DNA of 18,648 nt from Planococcus sp. (in: firmicutes) (GTDB lineage Bacteria > Bacillota > Bacilli > Bacillales_A > Planococcaceae), in NCBI GenBank assembly GCA_030147455.1, contig JASKZU010000103.1, positions 1-18,648 on the forward strand. Direction: 5' to 3'. The notes under the pieces were generated by a model. That model ran no database searches. It was not told where the DNA came from and worked only from the letters and a program-made list of their open reading frames with translations. Below are positions 14,495-18,648 of this stretch, piece after piece. Numbering within the stretch: the first letter of the stretch is position 1; each line of letters starts with the position of its first letter. The position numbers and the translations under genes are program-made.

Positions 14495-15075
14495 GAGTTG
14501 CCACCTTCACTTTGCTCAGTCATGCGGTACATTTCAAATGTGCCGATAAAAACGACAGCCTGGTCGACGGTCGATACCACTTTAACGAACGCCCGGTGCT
14601 TCTCTGGGTGGCGTTCAGTTACTTGCGCTTTGGCCACAACCCGCTGACCGGCTTTGACCGGCTTTAAAAATTGCAATTCGGACTTGACTGTCAGCGCGAG
14701 CTCATCATTCATGACAGCTACTGCCAACGAATTGGCTTGCGCGAACAAATGGTGGCCCCTTGCAATTTGGTTGCGCTGGAAAACATGTTCCGGTTTTACA
14801 TCGAAAATCGATAAGGCTTTGCTGTCGAGTTCTATATCCACAATCTCGCCGATCACTTCATCAATCGGCAATGATCTTACTTCGTCGCCGAACGTTTTTT
14901 CTGCAACATGCTTGATGCGCTCGCGAAGCTCTGGAATCGAAAGCTCCATGCGGTCCAGCCGGATCGTCTGCACGCTCACGCCAAACTCCACCGACAGTTC
15001 CTCATCCGTAACAAATGGATTGTCGTGAATAGACGCTTTCAGCGCTTGCTGCCGTTCTTTTTTAGGTTTTCTCAC
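14491..15075 (-). CDS. fapR: Fatty-acid and phospholipid synthesis repressor FapR
   Basis: FapR is a DNA-binding repressor of lipid-synthesis genes that releases DNA when malonyl-CoA binds. The 194-residue protein has an N-terminal HTH (about 20-50, with TDEELSVEFGVSVQTIRLDR), a linker helix IPELRERIKHVAEKT, and a C-terminal hotdog domain with RNQIARGHHLFAQANSLAVAV and the MNDELALT segment, all near-identical to Bacillus FapR. I set the start at GTG 15075 (then RKPKKERQQAL): GGTGA lies just upstream and length fits; the frame extends to a GTG at 15099 inside the operator, which is less likely. It leads plsX, fabD and fabG and carries a FapR operator in its own promoter, so autoregulation is expected. 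Confidence 0.97.
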   Translation of the reverse strand: MRKPKKERQQALKASIHDNPFVTDEELSVEFGVSVQTIRLDRMELSIPELRERIKHVAEKTFGDEVRSLPIDEVIGEIVDIELDSKALSIFDVKPEHVFQRNQIARGHHLFAQANSLAVAVMNDELALTVKSELQFLKPVKAGQRVVAKAQVTERHPEKHRAFVKVVSTVDQAVVFIGTFEMYRMTEQSEGGNS

Positions 15076-15092
15076 AATGTCACCGCCCGCTA

Positions 15093-15109
15093 TTAGCACT
15101 TGGTACTAA
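15093..15109 (-). promoter_or_regulatory. FapR operator
   Basis: The minus strand reads TTAGTACCAAGTGCTAA, an imperfect 17-base inverted repeat. It matches the known FapR consensus TTAGTACCWRNTACTAA at every position except one (G for A in the right half). It lies just downstream of the candidate -10 of the fapR promoter and covers the expected transcription start, a position suited to repression. The fapR gene starts 17 bases further on. Confidence 0.93.
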
Positions 15110-15113
15110 TATG

Positions 15114-15142
15114 AGTATATAAACAACAAAAAAAGAATGCAA
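15114..15142 (-). promoter_or_regulatory. Promoter of the fapR-plsX-fabD-fabG unit
   Basis: Minus strand TTGCAT (15137-15142), 17-base T-rich spacer, TATACT (15114-15119). The -10 has five of six consensus bases; the -35 has three of six. The -35 lies inside the 3' arm of the recG terminator and the spacer contains its U run. The FapR operator begins four bases past the -10. Confidence 0.65.
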
Positions 15143-15166
15143 GGAAAATCGGTGTCCCTGCATTCT
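15128..15166 (-). terminator. Rho-independent terminator after recG
   Basis: A 12-bp stem (arms 15155-15166 and 15134-15145, one G-U pair) is followed by a seven-base U run on the minus strand. The 5' arm begins within the recG stop codon (15165-15167). The element overlaps the fapR promoter. Confidence 0.9.
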
Positions 15167-17207
15167 AATCGAGCCTGCCGCCTTCTAAAATACCTGATGT
15201 TTCAAGTACTGAGCGAAGGCATTCCGTTTCATCCGATACCCAGAACGATTCGCTGGCCACAAGCTCTTCAGCATCTTTCCTGGCCGCTTCCAAGGCACGG
15301 TAATCATGCACTAAATCTGCCATGCGAAACTCTGGGATCCCGCTTTGTTTACGCCCGAAGAAATCGCCCGGCCCCCGCAGCTGCAAATCTTTTTCGGCAA
15401 GCAAGAATCCATCGTTCGTCTCGGTCATCGAATTCATCCGTTCTTTACCGATTTCCGTTTTCGGGTCGGCAAGCAATACACAATACGATTGCTCGCTGCC
15501 CCGTCCGACACGTCCGCGCAATTGATGAAGCTGCGACAGGCCGAAACGCTCAGCGTCGTAAATAAGCATGAACGATGCATTCGGAACGTTCACGCCTACT
15601 TCGACAACAGTCGTCGATACCAATACTGCAGTATGCCCTTCCGCAAACTCGCGCATCGTCTGTTCTTTTTCATCCGGATGAAGGCGCCCATGCATCAAGC
15701 CCACTGTAAAGCGGCCGTCAAAATACACTGTCAGCTGCTGGTAAAGCTCTACTGCATTTTGGTATTCGAGCGTTTCGGATTCTTCGATCAAGGGCGCAAT
15801 GACATACGCCTGGCGGCCCGCTTTTAGCTCTTTTTCCATGCGCCCGACAATTTTGCCGAACATTTCTTTTTTCATCCAATAAGTCTCAATTTCTTTTCTG
15901 CCCGCAGGCATTTCATCGATAATCGACACGTCCATTTCTCCGAATGCTGAAATCGCGAGTGTCCTTGGAATCGGTGTGGCCGTCATGAACAAGACATCCG
16001 GATTGATGGCTTTGTCTTTTAAAACACGGCGCTGATTTACGCCAAACCGGTGTTGTTCATCTGTAATGACAAGGCCCAAGCTTTTGAACAGCACCTCTGG
16101 TTGAATCAACGCATGGGTGCCGATCAATATATCAATGTCTCCTTCAACCAGCCGCTTCAGCACTTCTTTTCGGCGTTTGCCTTTTACTGAACCTGTCAAC
16201 AACGCGACACTCACGCCAAACGGGCGGAACCATTCCTCCAGCGTATTGGCGTGCTGTTCTGCCAGGATTTCGGTCGGCGCCATCAATGCCCCTTGCTTTC
16301 CGGCAGTGACGGCTGCATATAGAGCAATTGCGGCAACGACCGTTTTTCCGGATCCTACATCTCCCTGCAGCAAGCGGTTCATGCGAAACGGTTCTTTCAT
16401 GTCGCGGCAAATTTCATTCACAACACGCTTTTGGGCCCCTGTTAATCCAAAAGGCAGTGCCTCGATAAACTCTTTCAGCTTTTTCAAGTCATAATCGATA
16501 AACGAGCCGCCTTCTGCTTCGCGGTTTTTCTTGCGAAGCGCCTGCATTTTTAATTGAAACTGCAGCAATTCCTCGTAAACAAAACGGCGGCGTGCCTGTT
16601 TCAAAGTCGCGGCATCAGCTGGAAAATGAACAGCCTCGAGTGCTTCTCCGAGCGGCATCAATTGGTATTCTTCGCGCAGTGAATCCGGCAGGCAATCTTT
16701 GAGTGACGACGATGCCGCATCAAGCGCCTGGCGCATCAGCTTGCGGAATGTTTTTTGGTGCATGGTTCCTTTCAGGCTATATACCGGTTCAAAATCTGCA
16801 CCACCGGTTCTCGGGCCGATGGTGTGGCTGCTGACGGTAATTAATTGTCTGCCGCGGTCCCATTTCCCGGTGAGGCTGACAATGGCGCCGATCTGCAGTT
16901 TGGCTTTGACATAGTGCTGGTTAAAGAATACGGCTTTAACCAAATGGCGGCCCACTAGGACGCTGACGGTCGTGCGGGATTTGCTTTTCCCTAAAAAAAG
17001 GACGGAAGGTTCGCTTTCGACCCTTCCCTCCACCGTTACGCGCTCATTATGCGGCGTTTCCGCCAAATCTTTCAACTGAAAATCCTCATGGCGGTACGGG
17101 AATGTCATGATCAATTCTTCAAGTGTGTCAATGTTCATTTCCCGCAAGGTTTCAGCGGCTTGCTTTCCGACCCCTTTTAAAGAGGAAACCGGAGCATTAC
17201 TGTCCAC
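15165..17207 (-). CDS. recG: ATP-dependent DNA helicase RecG
   Basis: RecG is a double-stranded DNA translocase that remodels stalled replication forks and branched recombination intermediates. The 680-residue protein has the N-terminal wedge domain with an OB fold (about 50-145), then the helicase core with Walker A GDVGSGKT (282-289), motif Ia APTEILAEQH, DEQH box (383-386), TATPIPRTLAI (409-419), and motifs V/VI in the second RecA domain (VSTTVVEVGVNVPNA, QLHQLRGRVGRG). The C-terminus includes the RecG-type LRGPGDFFGRKQSG. The start is GTG at 17207, inside sdaAA (11-base overlap) and with only a weak binding site, GGTAGTAGG. Length matches Bacillus RecG (about 682), supporting this start. 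Expression depends on the sda transcript as no promoter is visible. Confidence 0.98.
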   Translation of the reverse strand: MDSNAPVSSLKGVGKQAAETLREMNIDTLEELIMTFPYRHEDFQLKDLAETPHNERVTVEGRVESEPSVLFLGKSKSRTTVSVLVGRHLVKAVFFNQHYVKAKLQIGAIVSLTGKWDRGRQLITVSSHTIGPRTGGADFEPVYSLKGTMHQKTFRKLMRQALDAASSSLKDCLPDSLREEYQLMPLGEALEAVHFPADAATLKQARRRFVYEELLQFQLKMQALRKKNREAEGGSFIDYDLKKLKEFIEALPFGLTGAQKRVVNEICRDMKEPFRMNRLLQGDVGSGKTVVAAIALYAAVTAGKQGALMAPTEILAEQHANTLEEWFRPFGVSVALLTGSVKGKRRKEVLKRLVEGDIDILIGTHALIQPEVLFKSLGLVITDEQHRFGVNQRRVLKDKAINPDVLFMTATPIPRTLAISAFGEMDVSIIDEMPAGRKEIETYWMKKEMFGKIVGRMEKELKAGRQAYVIAPLIEESETLEYQNAVELYQQLTVYFDGRFTVGLMHGRLHPDEKEQTMREFAEGHTAVLVSTTVVEVGVNVPNASFMLIYDAERFGLSQLHQLRGRVGRGSEQSYCVLLADPKTEIGKERMNSMTETNDGFLLAEKDLQLRGPGDFFGRKQSGIPEFRMADLVHDYRALEAARKDAEELVASESFWVSDETECLRSVLETSGILEGGRLD

Positions 17208-18096
17208 TGCCTACTACCGATCCACCGAAGATTTTCGACTCTAGCCATTTGCCGGTCGGCGTTGCCGCCAGTCCGCCTTTCGCCGTCTCGCGGAATGCAC
17301 TTGGCATCGCCTGGCCGATCTCGAACATGGCACTGATGACTTCGTCGCACGGAATGCGGCTGGTTACACCGGCTAGCGCCATATCAGCAGCAACGACCGC
17401 GTTCGACGCCCCCATCGCATTACGCTTGACGCATGGCACTTCAACGAGCCCCGCCACAGGGTCGCAAACAAGGCCGAGCATGTTTTTCAATGTAATAGCA
17501 AATGCTTCGGAACTTTGCTGCGGCGTTCCGCCCGCCATTTCGATAATGGCTGCAGAAGCCATTGCAGCAGCCGAACCGACTTCCGCTTGGCAGCCGCCGG
17601 CAGCCCCGGAAATCGACGCATTGTTGGCAACGACAAAACCGAACGCACCTGATGTAAACAAATAACGGATCATTTGCTCACGGGTTGGGTTCAGCTTATT
17701 TTTTACAGCAAACAATGTACCTGGCACTACGCCTGCAGAACCGGCCGTTGGCGTTGCGCAAATCGTGCCCATTGCCGCGTTCACTTCATTCGTTGCGACT
17801 GCTTTGCTGACGGCATCCAGCAGCAAATTGCCCGACAAGCTGTCGCCGCGCTCCATGTATTTCTGCAGCAGCACTGCATCGCCGCCGGTCAAGCCGGAAA
17901 CCGAATGCACGCCCTGCAGCCCTTTTTCGACCGCTTCTTCCATAACGGTCAAGTTGCGGTCCATTTGCTGCATAATGTCTTCACGCGAACGATCAGTTAC
18001 AAGCATCTCTTGTTCGATCATAATTTCGGAGATGAGCTTGCCTTCTTGCTCTGCCCGCTCGACTAATTCTCTTACATTTCGGAATAAAACATCCAT
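17197..18096 (-). CDS. sdaAA: L-serine dehydratase, iron-sulfur-dependent, alpha chain
   Basis: This enzyme deaminates L-serine to pyruvate and ammonia with a [4Fe-4S] cluster. The 299-residue chain carries cysteines Cys169 (AGGCQAEVG), Cys211 (LVCDPVAG) and Cys222 (EVPCVKRN); the 42- and 11-residue spacings equal those of the cluster ligands known in the Legionella enzyme. The loop PTAGSAGVVPG (116-126) is also typical. Start is ATG at 18096, seven bases after TGGAGGT. The C-terminus is glycine-rich (FGGSVVGSGQ), and its last codons host the recG start. It needs the beta chain encoded 16 bases upstream; the split two-chain form is usual for Firmicutes. Confidence 0.97.
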   Translation of the reverse strand: MDVLFRNVRELVERAEQEGKLISEIMIEQEMLVTDRSREDIMQQMDRNLTVMEEAVEKGLQGVHSVSGLTGGDAVLLQKYMERGDSLSGNLLLDAVSKAVATNEVNAAMGTICATPTAGSAGVVPGTLFAVKNKLNPTREQMIRYLFTSGAFGFVVANNASISGAAGGCQAEVGSAAAMASAAIIEMAGGTPQQSSEAFAITLKNMLGLVCDPVAGLVEVPCVKRNAMGASNAVVAADMALAGVTSRIPCDEVISAMFEIGQAMPSAFRETAKGGLAATPTGKWLESKIFGGSVVGSGQ

Positions 18097-18112
18097 TTTT
18101 CTTACCTCCAGT

Positions 18113-18648
18113 TTAGTCGGCGATGCGCGTGACTTGTGTGATATTCGGCAATTCGCGCAGCTCGTCCATTACTACTTTGTTGACGTTTTGGTCAACTTCT
18201 ATAACCATTAAAGCCATATCGCCTTTTTCTTTTCGCGACACTTCCATATGGCCAATATTAATATCGTATTTATATAAGCAATTCGCGACATTGGCGATGC
18301 AGCCTGAGCGGTCATCGTGCACGACAAGAATCGCCGGATGGTTGCCGGATAACCTGAGCGGGAAACCGTTCAGTTCTGTTATTTCGATTTTTCCGCCGCC
18401 GATGGAGATGCCCATCATCGACATTTCGGACTTTTCATCTCCAATGACGACGCGTGCCGTGTTCGGATGATCGGTATTCCCGGTCTCTGGTATAAATTCA
18501 AACGACATGCCAAGTTTTTCTGCTTCTTCAAATGATGTTTTAATGCGTTCATCAAACGTGTCATAGTCCAACAGGCCACCGACGATGGCAACATCTGTCG
18601 AGTGGCCTTTATAGGTTTCGGCAAACGATCCATATAAATGAATCTTCG
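18113..18648 (-). CDS. sdaAB: L-serine dehydratase beta chain, C-terminal part (runs off window)
   Basis: The visible 177 residues lack the N-terminus, which lies beyond base 18648; about 40 residues are probably missing compared with the usual 220. The translation contains KIHLYGSFAETYKGHSTD, the beta-chain catalytic-domain region, followed by DHPNTARVV, and a C-terminal ACT-type domain (from about HPAILVVHDDRSGCIANV to ELPNITQVTRI) as in Bacillus SdaAB. The apparent start at 18571 (TTG) is internal, because the conserved reading frame continues to the window edge. The stop TAA is 16 bases before sdaAA. The promoter lies outside the window, so regulation cannot be judged. Confidence 0.95.
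   Translation of the reverse strand, partial: KIHLYGSFAETYKGHSTDVAIVGGLLDYDTFDERIKTSFEEAEKLGMSFEFIPETGNTDHPNTARVVIGDEKSEMSMMGISIGGGKIEITELNGFPLRLSGNHPAILVVHDDRSGCIANVANCLYKYDINIGHMEVSRKEKGDMALMVIEVDQNVNKVVMDELRELPNITQVTRIAD

Noticed and set aside
14058..14549. Plus-strand open frame of 163 codons opposite plsX
   Set aside because: Antisense shadow of plsX with low-complexity Ala/Ser composition and no start context.
15076..15099. Upstream GTG start for fapR
   Set aside because: The codons lie inside the operator and would start within a few bases of the predicted transcript start; homologs begin at about the GTG at 15075.
1..18648. Mobile elements, CRISPR arrays, tRNA or rRNA genes, toxin-antitoxin or defence systems
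   Set aside because: Almost every base is accounted for by conserved core genes on one strand; no terminal inverted repeats, transposase motifs, spaced repeats or RNA gene signatures were seen.

Overview
The window is a conserved chromosomal core-gene block from a low-to-mid GC Gram-positive bacterium of the order Bacillales. All 21 genes lie on the minus strand, so the biological order runs from base 18648 down to base 1: sdaAB (partial), sdaAA, recG, fapR, plsX, fabD, fabG, acpP, rnc, smc, ftsY, ylxM, ffh, rpsP, khpA, rimM, trmD, rplS, lepB, rbgA, rnhB (partial). The order and the proteins resemble Bacillus subtilis, with differences: lepB sits between rplS and rbgA, and no ylqD-like gene lies between khpA and rimM. 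Base composition and protein style suggest a Planococcus-like member of the Planococcaceae, but that placement is an inference from memory.

Region 1 (18648-15165) carries L-serine dehydratase (two chains) and the RecG helicase; recG overlaps sdaAA by 11 bases, and a strong terminator closes the unit. Region 2 (about 15142-11548) is the fatty-acid and phospholipid initiation unit: the repressor FapR with its own operator at the promoter, PlsX, FabD and FabG joined by three ATGA overlaps, then acyl carrier protein and a 14-bp terminator hairpin. Region 3 (11470-6074) holds rnc, smc and ftsY, closely packed. Region 4 (6067-4312) is ylxM-ffh behind a good sigma-A-type promoter. Region 5 (4286-2398) is rpsP-khpA, a hairpin terminator, then rimM-trmD. 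Region 6 (2384-1838) is rplS with a structured leader and double hairpin. Region 7 (1771-1) is lepB-rbgA behind its own promoter, a terminator, and the start of rnhB.

The genes serve core cell growth: membrane lipid supply, chromosome compaction, co-translational protein targeting (Ffh, FtsY, YlxM) and signal peptide removal (LepB), 30S maturation (S16, RimM), 50S maturation (L19, RbgA), tRNA modification (TrmD), and RNA or RNA-DNA hybrid processing (RNase III, RNase HII).

I see no mobile element, CRISPR array, tRNA, rRNA, prophage, toxin-antitoxin or defence gene, and no new system. What merits a second look is the compact regulatory layout: promoter elements buried in the preceding terminators, stop codons inside ribosome binding sites, frequent non-ATG starts, and terminators placed directly before rimM and rnhB. 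No stretch over 300 bases lacks a gene; the longest gap (1714-1917) is filled by a promoter and two hairpins.
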